Shown: positions 45,239-54,928, numbered from the stretch's first letter. The stretch is DNA of 64,000 nt from Pseudobutyrivibrio sp. ACV-2 (GCF_900107545.1 NZ_FNQZ01000005.1:62001-126000); one strand, 5' to 3'. The notes: generated from the sequence alone by a model not told the origin. Program-made: numbers and translations.

Positions 45239-46815
45239 TATTTAAGTAGAGTATTCAACAATCCTCTAAACAACTGAGCACCTGTGTTGCCACCTAAGGT
45301 TTGTCCGAATTTTCCACCTAGCTGCTTTCCAACTTTTTTGCCTACTTCTCGTCCTACTGTTCCAGCTACTGTGGTGCCTACTGATTTGGCAGCACGTTTT
45401 CTCCTGTTAAATTCCTTTTCTGCCTCTTTTTGCGCAGCTTTTTTAGCTGCCGCTTCATCCTTGGCCTGCTGTTTTGCTGCTGCCTCATCGGCTTTTGCCC
45501 TTTCCTCTGCAGCCTCTTCCTCCTGATTTTTCCTATCAAGCATCTCGTAGGCTGAATCAGGGTCCACTGCCACAGCATATTTGCTATAAAGGTTGCTTGA
45601 TTTAATGGCATTTTGTCTTACAGCATCATCAATGCCGCCCATCTTTGACTGCGGTGGAAGGATAAATACCTTTTCAACAATGCTTGGTGTTCCATCCTCC
45701 TGTAGGAAGGATGCCACTGCTTCGCCTGTACCCAGTGCCTCAATCACATCTGCTGTCTTAAAGGCAGGATTTTCACGGAAGGAATCTGCTGCAGCCTTTA
45801 CAGCCTTTTGATCAGATGGTGTGTAGGCATGAAGTGCATGCTGAATTTTATTGCCAAGCTGTGCCAGCACTCCATCTGGGATGTCTCTAGGATTTTGAGT
45901 GATGAAATAGATTCCAATTCCCTTTGAACGGATAAGCTTTACAACCTGTTCGATTTTATCCAGCAAAGCCTTAGGCGTGTCCTTGAAAAGGAGATGTGCC
46001 TCATCAAAGAAGAACACCATCTTTGGCTTTTCCAAATCACCTACTTCTGGCATAGTCTCAAACAATTCTGAAAGTAACCAAAGCAAGAAGGTAGAATAAA
46101 GTGTTCCATTATTAATCAGGCTTTGGCTATCAAGAATGTGAATCATTCCTCTTCCATCGGTATCGGTAGTGAGCCAATCCCTTATATCAAGTTCCGGCAT
46201 TCCAAAGAACTGTTCACCACCCTCTAATTCCAAAGCAACTACTGCACGAAGAATTGCTCCGACACTTTGCTTTGCAATATTTCCATATTCTGCTGCATAA
46301 TCCTTGTTATTCTCAGATATCTCATTTAATAGAGCTTTTAAATCCTTGGTGTCATACAGAAACCAGCCATTTTCATCGGCTATCTTAAAAGCGATTGTAA
46401 GGATTGAGCTTTGAGTGTCATTAAGTCCAAGGATTCTGCTTAAAAGAAGTGGCCCCATATCAGAAATAGAGGTGCGAACCTGGATGCCATTTTTACCATA
46501 CAAATCCCAGAGAGTTGTAGGATAATTGCGATATTCAAAGCCATGCTCTGAAAGGCCAAAACGTTTGATTCTCTCCTGCATGTTTTCGCTATCTACGCCA
46601 GCTTCAAGCATTCCAGCAATATCGCCCTTTACATCTGCCAAAAACACAGGCACTCCCATGTCAGAAAATGACTCTGCAAGTACTTTGAGAGTTACTGTTT
46701 TTCCAGTACCTGTGGCACCAGCTATAAGACCGTGACGATTTGACATTTTAGGCAGCATATAGACTGGTGTGCCACCTTCTGTGTTTGCAATCCAAATTTT
46801 TCCTTCTCTTAGCAT
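45238..46815 (-). CDS. HerA-like / DUF853 ATPase
   Basis: A 525-residue P-loop ATPase of the HerA-FtsK group. Walker A is GATGTGKTVTLK near residue 35 and Walker B is MVFFFDEAHLLF near 270. A DUF853-type core (YFITQNPRDIPDGVLAQLGNKIQHAL) follows. The tail has an Ala/Glu/Lys-rich coiled coil (about 425-480) and a Gly-rich end. The family is thought to be a DNA-translocating helicase, but its role is unknown. It stands alone between two copies of the hairpin repeat. Confidence 0.85.
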   Translation of the reverse strand: MLREGKIWIANTEGGTPVYMLPKMSNRHGLIAGATGTGKTVTLKVLAESFSDMGVPVFLADVKGDIAGMLEAGVDSENMQERIKRFGLSEHGFEYRNYPTTLWDLYGKNGIQVRTSISDMGPLLLSRILGLNDTQSSILTIAFKIADENGWFLYDTKDLKALLNEISENNKDYAAEYGNIAKQSVGAILRAVVALELEGGEQFFGMPELDIRDWLTTDTDGRGMIHILDSQSLINNGTLYSTFLLWLLSELFETMPEVGDLEKPKMVFFFDEAHLLFKDTPKALLDKIEQVVKLIRSKGIGIYFITQNPRDIPDGVLAQLGNKIQHALHAYTPSDQKAVKAAADSFRENPAFKTADVIEALGTGEAVASFLQEDGTPSIVEKVFILPPQSKMGGIDDAVRQNAIKSSNLYSKYAVAVDPDSAYEMLDRKNQEEEAAEERAKADEAAAKQQAKDEAAAKKAAQKEAEKEFNRRKRAAKSVGTTVAGTVGREVGKKVGKQLGGKFGQTLGGNTGAQLFRGLLNTLLK

Positions 46816-46897
46816 GATTACCTCCCTGTGAATACTGACTACATATTTTTTATACTTAAAAATAAATACTTAAGGTTATATAATTCCTCTAGGTACA

Positions 46898-46982
46898 CAC
46901 CTCATCCGGCCTTCGGCCACCTTCCCCCTCGCCGGGGTGGCAGATAAAGCTAAAGCATTATCTCATCCCTCAAGGGGAAGGC
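46898..46982. repeat. Dispersed hairpin repeat, copy 3
   Basis: Almost identical to copy 2 (a few base changes, such as AAAGC for AACGC in the central stem). It ends at the stop codon of the MgtC-like gene. Confidence 0.9.
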
Positions 46983-46983
46983 A

Positions 46984-47679
46984 CTATACTTCTTCCACAT
47001 AGCTAACAAATTCTAAATTATTCAGCTCTTCCATGAGTTTTTGATGTGGGTGGCTTTTGCCGTAATCCAGTTCCACCATCAGCGCTGAGTCTGTTCCGGA
47101 AAGAGTTTTATCCTTCGTCTTGTTCATGCTGACGATACTGTATCCCATTTCAGAAAATCTTTTTCTAAGCTTTTTAATTCCGTTGGTTTCTTCCACCTCA
47201 ATATATATGCTGACATAACGACTGTATTCCTCAATTTTGACAGTCAGGCGCATGAGTATGAGGTTTGCCACCATTACAAGTACAAAGCAGGATAGACCAA
47301 CAGCCAGATAGCCTGCTCCAAAGGCCATGCCCATACATGATGCTACCCATAGTGAGGCCGCTGTGGTAAGTCCTTTAATCTGATTTCGTCCAGTTACGAT
47401 AATGGTTCCAGCTCCAAGGAAGCCTATACCACTAACAACTCCTGCCGGGATTCGGCTCACGTCTGCAGACAACCCATCCAAATTTGCCAGATACAGATTC
47501 AATACTGTAGCCACTGCAGACCCCAGACTCACAAGTGAAAAGGTTCTAATTCCGGCACTATGCCTTCTAACCACTCGCTCCCATCCAATCAGACTGCCAC
47601 AAATCGTAGCAATCACAAGACGCAGCACAACTGCCAAATCGTCCATGCCCTGTAAATAATCAATAACCCCTGTAACCAT
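46984..47679 (-). CDS. MgtC/SapB-family membrane protein
   Basis: A 231-residue protein. The N-terminal membrane half has LVIATICGSLIGWERVVRRHSAGIRTFSLVSLGSA, the diagnostic MgtC segment, and GFLGAGTIIV. The C-terminal half is an ACT-like soluble domain. Family members have been linked to magnesium limitation and to ATP synthase control. The start at 47679 has AGGAG at eight bases. Confidence 0.88.
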   Translation of the reverse strand: MVTGVIDYLQGMDDLAVVLRLVIATICGSLIGWERVVRRHSAGIRTFSLVSLGSAVATVLNLYLANLDGLSADVSRIPAGVVSGIGFLGAGTIIVTGRNQIKGLTTAASLWVASCMGMAFGAGYLAVGLSCFVLVMVANLILMRLTVKIEEYSRYVSIYIEVEETNGIKKLRKRFSEMGYSIVSMNKTKDKTLSGTDSALMVELDYGKSHPHQKLMEELNNLEFVSYVEEV

Positions 47680-47741
47680 AAGCATTTCTCCTATTATTCT
47701 TTTACACCATTTTATCACAAGTGTGTATATGAATGAAATAA

Positions 47742-47776
47742 AATAGGCGCTCCCACTGTCTGCGGAAGCGCCTGTT
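47742..47776 (-). terminator. Terminator after the MFS transporter
   Basis: AGGCGCTTCC and GGGAGCGCCT arms followed by ATTTTATTT on the minus strand. Confidence 0.8.
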
Positions 47777-47785
47777 ACTTAGCTA

Positions 47786-49153
47786 TTAAATTTCATCACT
47801 GCCTTTAAGTTCTTTTATCTGGCCTAAAATCTTTTTCTCATTAAATGTAAAGAATATGCATGCGCCTATGAAGCATGTGATAAATGCTATAAGAGCTGTA
47901 GTTCTGTAGCTCTGCTTGGTGCCTGCCACTGTAACTGAAGTAAATACTACAAGAGCAATGGCCTGACCCATCTTAAATGCAAAAGTTCTGGCTGCGAAAA
48001 ACATTCCACTTCTATCCTCTCCTGTCTGAAGGCGAGTAAGCTCTGCAACGTCTGCAACGCAGGCCTGTGGAAGAATGCCCAGGATAGCCATAGGGATTGC
48101 AGCTGTAACAGCCACTATAAATCCCCAGTGAAGACCTACACCGCAAAGTGTTGTGATGAGGAAAACACAGCTATATCCAAAGAAGCCAATAATAATGAGC
48201 TGCTTCTTACCTATCTTTTTTGCAAGAATATTTACAGCTGGATAAAGGCAAACACTAATGAATGTCATTGTAGCTGTAAGAAGGAATGTGTATGTATCCT
48301 CGATTTCCATAAGCTGTGTCTCGTAAAATGCAAGTCCAGTCTGGAAAAGTGTAAGTGCAAAGAAATAAATAACATCACTGGCTACGAAGCGTCTAAACTG
48401 ACCATTTGAGAATGTCTTGACCAATGATGAAAATGGCTTGGTGTCGCTTGGCTTGCTGTCGATGTAGTCCCGCTCGTTGATGTAAAATGCTGGGAACAGC
48501 ATAGCAAGACAGGCAACTGTAGCCATGAATGCAACTGCCATTCTGATTCCGCCCATCTGACCAAAAGAGCCTGTAAGAGCTCCAGCAAGGTTTGGAAGCA
48601 AAAATGAAATACTCTGACCTACAATAAATGTAAATGAAATGTAGGTAGATACATTTATTCGATGCTGTTGTGTATCACCAAGCTCTGCGATAAGAGCATT
48701 GTAAGGTGTGCAGAACATTGTCATGAAAAGGTAGAACACCATCAGCAAAATAAAAAGTGTTGTGTCATTTAACGAAATGCTGGATGTCTGCGGAATTGTG
48801 AAAAGTCCGATTGTAACCAAGGCAAATGGAATAGCCATAACTCTCATAAATGGGATTCGGCGACCACCCTTATAACTGCTTCTGTCTGACCAGCCTGCGA
48901 TAAGTGGATCTGTAATAGCATCAAATATACGTCCAACAGCAAGGACTAATCCAAAAAGTGTTAATTTGAAAAAGATAGGATTTTGTGTGATACCTGATGC
49001 GAAAATACCTGTATTAGGATTTTGCTCTGATGGAGCGCCTGTGTAGTAGTAAACCATCCAATTTGAAACCACACCAGAAAGCAGGCTCCAGCCAAACTGA
49101 CCCAAGGCGAATATCCAAAGAAGCTTATTAGTAATTGGTTTAAGTTGTTTCAT
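47786..49153 (-). CDS. MFS (GPH-like) transporter
   Basis: Integral membrane protein of 455 residues with about 12 helices. GPH-type motifs are FALGQFGWSLLSGVVSNWMVYYYTG at the start, GRIFDAITDPLIAGWSDRSSYKGGRRIPF after helix 2, and GMFFAARTFAFKMGQAIA later. It is a different subfamily from the transporter at 16.0 kb. Substrate unknown. It is flanked by terminators, so it is probably transcribed alone. Confidence 0.82.
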   Translation of the reverse strand: MKQLKPITNKLLWIFALGQFGWSLLSGVVSNWMVYYYTGAPSEQNPNTGIFASGITQNPIFFKLTLFGLVLAVGRIFDAITDPLIAGWSDRSSYKGGRRIPFMRVMAIPFALVTIGLFTIPQTSSISLNDTTLFILLMVFYLFMTMFCTPYNALIAELGDTQQHRINVSTYISFTFIVGQSISFLLPNLAGALTGSFGQMGGIRMAVAFMATVACLAMLFPAFYINERDYIDSKPSDTKPFSSLVKTFSNGQFRRFVASDVIYFFALTLFQTGLAFYETQLMEIEDTYTFLLTATMTFISVCLYPAVNILAKKIGKKQLIIIGFFGYSCVFLITTLCGVGLHWGFIVAVTAAIPMAILGILPQACVADVAELTRLQTGEDRSGMFFAARTFAFKMGQAIALVVFTSVTVAGTKQSYRTTALIAFITCFIGACIFFTFNEKKILGQIKELKGSDEI

Positions 49154-49177
49154 TAATTATTTCCCCCTAAATTAAAA

Positions 49178-49215
49178 AAACTAGCTCTACTACCCTCGTA
49201 ATAGAACTAGTTTAA
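49178..49215 (-). terminator. Terminator at the end of the 49.3-52.9 kb unit
   Basis: A 15-pair stem (AACTAGTTCTATTAC with GTAGTAGAGCTAGTT, several G-T pairs) followed by TTTTT on the minus strand. Confidence 0.8.
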
Positions 49216-49293
49216 TTATACATGATAAGAAACTCAAAGTTCAATGCTCAGTTTCTACCAATGTTTAGTATTTATTTTCTACAATATAAACAA

Positions 49294-49881
49294 TTAACAC
49301 TTAGCAGCTTCAATTATCAGTTCTGCACATTTATCATAACCAAGAGTAGACGTCTTTAATGCCAAATCATAATAGGCTGCATTTCCAAATTCTGTATCTG
49401 TATAGTATTTGCAATATTTCTTACGCATCTTGTCTACCGCATGTATGCGCTCAACCACCTTTTCTTCTGACAAATCTGGCATTTTTTCCATCATACGTTT
49501 TGTTCTGAAATATTCAGTAGCAGATAAAAATACATGAAGTGTTCTATCGTACTCCTTTAAAATAATGTTTGCATTTCTGCCTACGATAACACAATTTCCT
49601 TTTTCAGCAAGTTTTTTTATGGCTTCCGACTGAGCCTTAAAAAGTCGTTCATCAAGTGGTTTGTTATAGAAATCAAAAAGGCTCTGCCCAAAGCCAAATT
49701 CCTTTGGAACCTTTTCGTCGTAGTAGCGAACCTCGTTTGGTGTGAGATTGCCGCTTTCGATAGCAGCACGCAAAATCATGTCTTTATCACAGTAATAATA
49801 GCCAAGCTCGTCTGCTACCTTCTGGCCAATTGTGCTTCCACCAGCTCCAAACTGGCGGCTAATTGTAATAATATTTTTCAT
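49294..49881 (-). CDS. Cytidylate-kinase-like protein, paralog 1
   Basis: A 195-residue protein of the cytidylate-kinase-like family. It opens IITISRQFGAGGSTIGQKVADELG, where the P-loop lacks the usual Gly-Lys pair. The body includes CVIVGRNANIIL and AVDKMRKKYCKYYTD. True Cmk has a different, complete P-loop, so the substrate is uncertain. It is the last gene of the amino-acid ABC transporter unit. A second paralog lies at 57.8 kb in the same cluster. Confidence 0.8.
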   Translation of the reverse strand: MKNIITISRQFGAGGSTIGQKVADELGYYYCDKDMILRAAIESGNLTPNEVRYYDEKVPKEFGFGQSLFDFYNKPLDERLFKAQSEAIKKLAEKGNCVIVGRNANIILKEYDRTLHVFLSATEYFRTKRMMEKMPDLSEEKVVERIHAVDKMRKKYCKYYTDTEFGNAAYYDLALKTSTLGYDKCAELIIEAAKC

Positions 49882-49896
49882 CCCCTAAACCCCTTA

Positions 49897-50640
49897 TTAT
49901 AAAACTTTATTTAAAAAGTCGATGGTTCTGGATTCCTTTGGATTGCCAAGAACTTCGGCTGGTGTGCCTTCCTCAATGATGTATCCGCCATCCATAAATA
50001 TAATGCGATCAGAAACCTCTCTGGCAAAGCCCATTTCGTGAGTAACCACCACCATAGTCATACCTTCAGCTGCCAAATCCTTCATAACCTGAAGAACCTC
50101 TCCTACCATTTCTGGATCAAGGGCAGATGTAGGCTCATCAAAAAGCATGATATCTGGCTCCATACAAAGAGCTCTGGCTATAGCCACACGCTGCTTTTGT
50201 CCACCAGACAACTGGCTTGGATAGCTTGCTGCTTTATCCCCAAGACCAACTCTATCAAGCATCTTTTTAGCACGAGCAACTGCCTCTTCCTTTGAACACT
50301 TTTTCAACTGGATAGGAGCAAGTGTAAGATTGTCTAAAATGTTCAGGTTGTTGAATAGATTGAAATGCTGGAATACCATTCCAATATCTTCTCTAACCTT
50401 GTTGATGTTAGTCTTCTTTTCTAAGATATCCTGCCCATTTATGATGATGCTGCCTGCTGAAGCTTTTTCAAGCTTGTTGAGACATCTGAGGAAGGTGGAC
50501 TTTCCTGAACCGGAAGGACCGATGATGCAAAGCACCTCTCCCTTATGAACATCGGTACTGATGTCCTTTAAAACCTGTAAATCACCATAGGATTTTTTGA
50601 GATTTTTAACACTGATTTTAACTTCTTTATTATCTACCAA
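49897..50640 (-). CDS. Polar amino acid ABC transporter ATP-binding protein
   Basis: A 247-residue GlnQ-type ATPase. Walker A is [12 protein letters not shown], the signature is [15 protein letters not shown], Walker B is [15 protein letters not shown], and the [14 protein letters not shown]-loop segment of amino-acid importers is present. It begins at a TTG codon at 50640 with AGGAGG seven bases upstream, overlapping the permease end by 11 bases. Confidence 0.92.
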   Translation of the reverse strand: MVDNKEVKISVKNLKKSYGDLQVLKDISTDVHKGEVLCIIGPSGSGKSTFLRCLNKLEKASAGSIIINGQDILEKKTNINKVREDIGMVFQHFNLFNNLNILDNLTLAPIQLKKCSKEEAVARAKKMLDRVGLGDKAASYPSQLSGGQKQRVAIARALCMEPDIMLFDEPTSALDPEMVGEVLQVMKDLAAEGMTMVVVTHEMGFAREVSDRIIFMDGGYIIEEGTPAEVLGNPKESRTIDFLNKVL

Positions 50641-51301
50641 CGCTTAGCCTCCTCTCAACCACCTTTGCACTACGAGAAAGGATGGTGATAACAATCAAAT
50701 ACATAATTCCAACGATTGCCCATGTTTGGAAGGACATAAATGTGTTGGCCTGAACATTTTTCGCTGTGTTTACAAGCTCTGGGAAACCGATAACTGAAAG
50801 AATCGAAGTGTCCTTGAGCGTAATAATAAACTGATTGATAAATGTAGGAATCATAGTTCTGATAGCCTGTGGAAGAACTACTCTTCTCATAGCCTGTCCA
50901 TAGGTAAGACCAAGTGAACGAGCTGCTTCCATCTGTCCTGGGTCAACCGACTGAATACCAGCTCTGATGATTTCTGCCATGTAGGCACCGCAGTTTAAAG
51001 CAAGACAAGCTGTACCCGCCTGCAATGCTGTAAGGTTCATTGCAAAACCACCAATAATGGTGTTAAACAGGTATGGAATGCCAAAGTAAATAAAAAATGC
51101 AAGTACAATCAAAGGCACACCTCGAATCACATCAACAAAAATCTGTGAAATGACATTACATGCTCTATTTTTAACCACTCCCATTATTCCGAAAATCATG
51201 CCAATGATGCAGGCGAAGAATAAACCTAAAAGTGCCAGCAGCAGTGTGCGTCCCAATGCAATAAGCAGCATAGGACCGTATACTGTAATAATCCTAATCA
51301 T
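50630..51301 (-). CDS. Amino acid ABC transporter permease
   Basis: A 223-residue HisM/GlnP-type inner membrane protein with about five helices. The EAA loop is [24 protein letters not shown], and [20 protein letters not shown] precedes it. The ATG at 51301 follows AGAAAGG; an upstream in-frame extension is discarded. A hairpin separates it from the binding-protein gene. Confidence 0.92.
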   Translation of the reverse strand: MIRIITVYGPMLLIALGRTLLLALLGLFFACIIGMIFGIMGVVKNRACNVISQIFVDVIRGVPLIVLAFFIYFGIPYLFNTIIGGFAMNLTALQAGTACLALNCGAYMAEIIRAGIQSVDPGQMEAARSLGLTYGQAMRRVVLPQAIRTMIPTFINQFIITLKDTSILSVIGFPELVNTAKNVQANTFMSFQTWAIVGIMYLIVITILSRSAKVVERRLSVGR

Positions 51302-51324
51302 AAAAATTACCTTTCTATAAAAAA

Positions 51325-51360
51325 ATATGGGCAGTGATATATTATAACCCCTGCCCACAA
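51325..51360 (-). terminator. Attenuator-like hairpin between binding protein and permease genes
   Basis: Stem TGGGCAG...CTGCCCA followed by ATATTTTTTTA on the minus strand, directly before the permease ribosome binding site. This is a common way to keep binding-protein levels above permease levels. Confidence 0.7.
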
Positions 51361-51372
51361 ATTATTCAAAGC

Positions 51373-52185
51373 CTATTCACCGAGGTACTTTGCAATAATC
51401 TCATCGTATTTACCGTTTGACTTGATGTTCTTAAGACCTGCATTGAACATATCAACGAGCTCTTGGTTGTCAGCGTTAAAAATAGCAAAACCATATGATG
51501 CTGGATCATTTCCGGTGCCATCTAATATCTTCATTGCAATACCTGTATCCTTGATGTTAGAAGCCATAATAGGGGTATCATCGAAGCAAGCTGCAACCTG
51601 ACCACCTACTACTGCCTGATACATGGTTGGAGAATCTTCAAAATATGTAACTGTAAAGCCGTAGTCACCTGAAAGGCTTTCAGCATAAGAAGCACTCATT
51701 GTACCTGTCTTTACTGCAACAGACTTTCCTGATAAATCATCGAAGCCTGTGATAGTTGAAGATGCCTCAACAGCCATGCTCTGGTTTGCATCGTAATATC
51801 CATCAGAGAAAATCCAACCTGAGTCCTTTCTCTCATCTGTGATAGAAGCACCTGCGATAAGTGCATCTGCCTGACCTGCCTGGCAAGCTGCGATAGAAGC
51901 ATCCCAGCCAAGCACCTGAACCTCATACTTGAAGCCCTGATCCTCTGCAACAGCTGCAAGAATATCCATATCGATACCAACAAAATCTCCCTTGTCATCT
52001 GTGTACTCAAATGGCTTGAATGAAGTATCTGTTGCAATCTTCCATACCTTGTTTGATGAATCTGCCGAACCAGATTTTTCTGCTGATTGGCTATCTGTAG
52101 CACCTGTTCCTGATGCGCCACCACAGGCAACTAAAGACAATGCCATAATACCTGTTAATAATCCACTAATAAGTCTTTTTCTCAT
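51373..52185 (-). CDS. Amino acid ABC transporter substrate-binding lipoprotein
   Basis: A 270-residue family 3 binding protein. The signal peptide ends in the lipobox LVAC (cysteine near residue 22), followed by a Gly/Ser/Ala linker. The ligand domain opens VWKIATDTSFKPFEYTDDKGDFVGIDMDILAAVA, a classic polar amino acid binding start. The ATG at 52185 begins the signal peptide; upstream in-frame codons are not used. The ligand cannot be predicted by eye. Confidence 0.92.
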   Translation of the reverse strand: MRKRLISGLLTGIMALSLVACGGASGTGATDSQSAEKSGSADSSNKVWKIATDTSFKPFEYTDDKGDFVGIDMDILAAVAEDQGFKYEVQVLGWDASIAACQAGQADALIAGASITDERKDSGWIFSDGYYDANQSMAVEASSTITGFDDLSGKSVAVKTGTMSASYAESLSGDYGFTVTYFEDSPTMYQAVVGGQVAACFDDTPIMASNIKDTGIAMKILDGTGNDPASYGFAIFNADNQELVDMFNAGLKNIKSNGKYDEIIAKYLGE

Positions 52186-52214
52186 AAGATTTGATTTCTC
52201 CTTTTCTAAATTTT

Positions 52215-52916
52215 CTATTTGCAAGCATCTATAAATGCCTGAACTACTTTTTTACTGTCCTCATTATTGTGATATGAAAACTCCGGATGCCACTGGACTG
52301 CCAGACCGAAACTTTGGCCGATAATCTCGATTGCTTCAGTAAGGCCATCCTCTGAAACTGCCGACTGGGTCAGCATTGGTGCCAATCTTTTGACAGCCTG
52401 GTGATGATAACTGTTTACACCGTGTGTACCTGCACCGATTATTTCTGCAAGCTTGGAGCCCTCAGTCACATCAACCTTATGTACTATTCTATCATAAGGT
52501 GGAGCCATATGGTGTTCTATTTTTTCACCATATTCACTTGGCAAATCCTGATAAAGACTTCCACCCAGGTGTGCATTGATAAATTGGATACCGCGGCATA
52601 TACCAAGAAGAGGTTTATCCTCCTCTATACAGCGGTCAAGAAGATAACCTTCCATAAAATCTCTGGTCTCACAAGACACGCCGCATTTATCAGATTTGAT
52701 AGCACCATACTCTGCTGGTGACACATCGTGTCCTCCAGTGAAAAGTATGCCCTGACAAATATTGAAGGCAGTCTCCAGCCCCTGCTCATCTGTTGTGAGA
52801 GGCAGCATAATTGGAACACCACCACAGGCTTCAACAGCCTTCATATAACCAGGAAGCATCCACAAACTTTCTTTTTCGTCATCATACAAAGGAATCAATC
52901 CTATAATTGGTTTCAT
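52215..52916 (-). CDS. Class I glutamine-amidotransferase-like gamma-glutamyl hydrolase (PuuD family)
   Basis: A 233-residue peptidase C26-type enzyme. The nucleophile Cys is in LLGICRGIQFINAHLGGSLYQDL and the catalytic His/Glu in AVQWHPEFS, with VNSYHHQAVKRLAP between. PuuD of E. coli frees GABA from gamma-glutamyl-GABA in putrescine breakdown, which fits an amine-catabolic cluster. The actual substrate is inferred from context. A terminator hairpin ends about 15 bases before its ribosome binding site (GGAG). Confidence 0.87.
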   Translation of the reverse strand: MKPIIGLIPLYDDEKESLWMLPGYMKAVEACGGVPIMLPLTTDEQGLETAFNICQGILFTGGHDVSPAEYGAIKSDKCGVSCETRDFMEGYLLDRCIEEDKPLLGICRGIQFINAHLGGSLYQDLPSEYGEKIEHHMAPPYDRIVHKVDVTEGSKLAEIIGAGTHGVNSYHHQAVKRLAPMLTQSAVSEDGLTEAIEIIGQSFGLAVQWHPEFSYHNNEDSKKVVQAFIDACK

Positions 52917-52932
52917 TTATTTCTCCATATTT

Positions 52933-52970
52933 GCAAAAAGGTGCCTGCCATGTATAGCAGACACCTTTGT
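52933..52970 (-). terminator. Terminator after the Rid gene, just upstream of the PuuD-like gene
   Basis: ACAAAGGTGTCTGC with GCAGGCACCTTTTT on the minus strand and a short loop, ending in T. It abuts the next gene's ribosome binding site. Confidence 0.8.
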
Positions 52971-53027
52971 CTTTATTATTTGTATAATAAAGGTTCCTAT
53001 GTAATTATGCAAGAGGAAAAATTTATA

Positions 53028-53417
53028 CTAGCAACATATTGCTTCCATCTCTATCTCTACAAACTGAGTAGGTCTGTTAAGTGCACTAGTTCCTACCACT
53101 GTACAAAGGGGTTTTACATCATGGAAATATTCCGAATAGGCCTTGCAAATGTTTCCGCACTCAGCCATGTCAGTTGCGTATACCTTAACCGAAACTACAT
53201 CGCTCGCTTTTGCACCGGCCTGCTCTAATAATTTAATCTGCTTTTCCAAAACATATTTAGTCTGATCATATGCATTTTCCCCAAACACTGTTCCATCTGG
53301 CTGAACTGATGTAGTTCCACCAATCTTTACAAATGGTCCTACCTTTACCATTCTTGAGTAACCCACCTTTTCTTCCAATGGAGCACCTGAGCTATAATTT
53401 GTTCTCACCATTTCCAT
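53028..53417 (-). CDS. Rid (YjgF/YER057c/UK114) family protein
   Basis: A 129-residue trimeric Rid protein. Characteristic segments are VKIGGTTSVQPDGT, KVYATDMAECGNICKAYSEYF and the C-terminal ALNRPTQFVEIEMEAI. RidA-type members hydrolyse reactive enamine/imine intermediates from amino acid oxidation. The exact Rid subgroup, and whether the imine-deaminase Arg is present, is not clear by eye. It lies directly downstream of an amine-oxidase-like flavoprotein, the expected source of imines. Confidence 0.9.
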   Translation of the reverse strand: MEMVRTNYSSGAPLEEKVGYSRMVKVGPFVKIGGTTSVQPDGTVFGENAYDQTKYVLEKQIKLLEQAGAKASDVVSVKVYATDMAECGNICKAYSEYFHDVKPLCTVVGTSALNRPTQFVEIEMEAICC

Positions 53418-53440
53418 ATCAGTTATCCTCCTAGATTACA

Positions 53441-54577
53441 TTATATTTTCGCTTTGAATCGATCGTAACGTAACTCGCTTAAATCAATCGCTGTACTTCC
53501 TTCTGTAATAAGCATAGAAAGCTGTTCGCCAACTGCTGGTGCAATTCCAAAGCCATGACCTGTAAAAGCACATGCAATTATAAGACCTGGCACCTCTTCA
53601 ACCTCTCCTAAAACAGGTACACCATCCTGGCTGGTATCAACATATCCTGCCCATGTTCTGACAATCTTAGCATTTTCCAAATCTGGAAAATACTTCATGA
53701 TGCCTCGGCAAATACATGGTGCAGTAATAGCAGAATTGGAAGGAGAATTATCCATTCCAATATCCTTATTATTCAACTCAATTCCTGATGAACCACCAAA
53801 TACAAATGAGCCATGATCTGACTGGTGGCCATAAAAATCTGCCTCTGCTGTACCAAGCATCTGATTAAACATATGGGGCTCAGCCTCTGTCACAAGACAT
53901 TCAAGTAACTCTCTATGCATTGGAACGTCAATTCCAACTGTTGCTAAAATTTCACGGGATTCATAGCCTGCTGCAACTACAACATAATCACCTTCGTAAA
54001 CACTGTTTTCTGTTACAACCTCCCTTACTCTTCCTCGAATCTTTTTCAGGCCAAGCACCTTCTCACCAGTTATGAAACGCACACCGTTTTCTCTTGCTTT
54101 GCTGTAAAATGCAAGGGTTGTCACCATAGGATTTGCATGGCCATCTGTTGGACACCAACTAGCTCCAATCACTTCATCTGAAAGATAAGGATTAATCTCC
54201 TTAACTTCATTAGCATCCACCATTCTTACATCAAGGCCACAGGCAACCGCTCTATCTGTAAGCCCCTGAAGAATTTCCAAATGCTTCTTTGTTTTTCCTA
54301 AACGAAGATTTCCTTCCTTATGATATTCACAATCAACACCAAGTTCTTCTGAAAGACCTGGCCATAACTTTTCGATTCCATACATAGCCAGCGGAAGTTC
54401 TCTTGGATCTCTACCTGACTGGCGTACACCACCACCATTTCTTGTAGAACCTCCATTGCCAATATTATCGCTAGCTTCAAGGACTATTACGCTCTTTCCT
54501 CGTTTTGATAAATAATAGGCGGTAGCGCATCCAATAATTCCACCACCAACAATAATTACGTCTGCTACATTACTCAT
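53441..54577 (-). CDS. DAO-family FAD oxidoreductase, catalytic beta subunit of a four-part dehydrogenase
   Basis: A 378-residue flavoprotein of the D-amino acid / sarcosine oxidase group. The FAD site is ADVIIVGGGIIGCATAYYLSKRG, followed by STRNGGGVRQSGRDPRE, and the C-terminal AFTGHGFGIAPAVGEQLS is typical. It resembles HcnC and the catalytic subunits of opine oxidases and D-hydroxyproline dehydrogenase, which oxidise secondary amines or imino acids and pass electrons to partner subunits. Its start overlaps the stop of the 2Fe-2S protein gene (TAATG). Substrate unknown. Confidence 0.88.
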   Translation of the reverse strand: MSNVADVIIVGGGIIGCATAYYLSKRGKSVIVLEASDNIGNGGSTRNGGGVRQSGRDPRELPLAMYGIEKLWPGLSEELGVDCEYHKEGNLRLGKTKKHLEILQGLTDRAVACGLDVRMVDANEVKEINPYLSDEVIGASWCPTDGHANPMVTTLAFYSKARENGVRFITGEKVLGLKKIRGRVREVVTENSVYEGDYVVVAAGYESREILATVGIDVPMHRELLECLVTEAEPHMFNQMLGTAEADFYGHQSDHGSFVFGGSSGIELNNKDIGMDNSPSNSAITAPCICRGIMKYFPDLENAKIVRTWAGYVDTSQDGVPVLGEVEEVPGLIIACAFTGHGFGIAPAVGEQLSMLITEGSTAIDLSELRYDRFKAKI

Positions 54578-54903
54578 TAGGCACTCACCTCCTCATTACC
54601 AAAAACCTTCATCTCAGTTGGTCTCATAGGAGATCTGGCTGTTGCAGGTTCAAGCTCTGCTGGAGAAACCCCAAGCTCTCTTGCAACAATACCTTTTACA
54701 AGTCTTGAACAGGTCTGCCCCTGACACAATCCCATTCCACTTCGTAAGTATCTTCGTATTTCCGTTATGGTCCACATACCAGCATGAACCGCTTTTCTAA
54801 TTTCTCCTTTTGTAACCTCTTCACATCTACAAATTATCATGTCATCATCAGGTGCTGGAATAAAAGGCCCGATGTCTTTTGATCTATCTACAACTGTATT
54901 CAT
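54577..54903 (-). CDS. BFD-like 2Fe-2S protein of the dehydrogenase complex
   Basis: A 108-residue protein with the cysteine arrangement IICRCEEV...LCQGQTCSRLV typical of BFD-like 2Fe-2S domains. In related opine and hydroxyproline dehydrogenases this domain is either a separate subunit or fused to the larger flavoprotein; here it is separate. It would relay electrons between the two flavin subunits. Confidence 0.88.
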   Translation of the reverse strand: MNTVVDRSKDIGPFIPAPDDDMIICRCEEVTKGEIRKAVHAGMWTITEIRRYLRSGMGLCQGQTCSRLVKGIVARELGVSPAELEPATARSPMRPTEMKVFGNEEVSA

Positions 54904-54928
54904 AAGTACTCATCCTTTCTTTATCGAA

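Noticed and set aside
42895-46982. Repeated elements as a possible CRISPR array
   Set aside because: Copies are kilobases apart with genes between and no spacer pattern; no cas genes are nearby.
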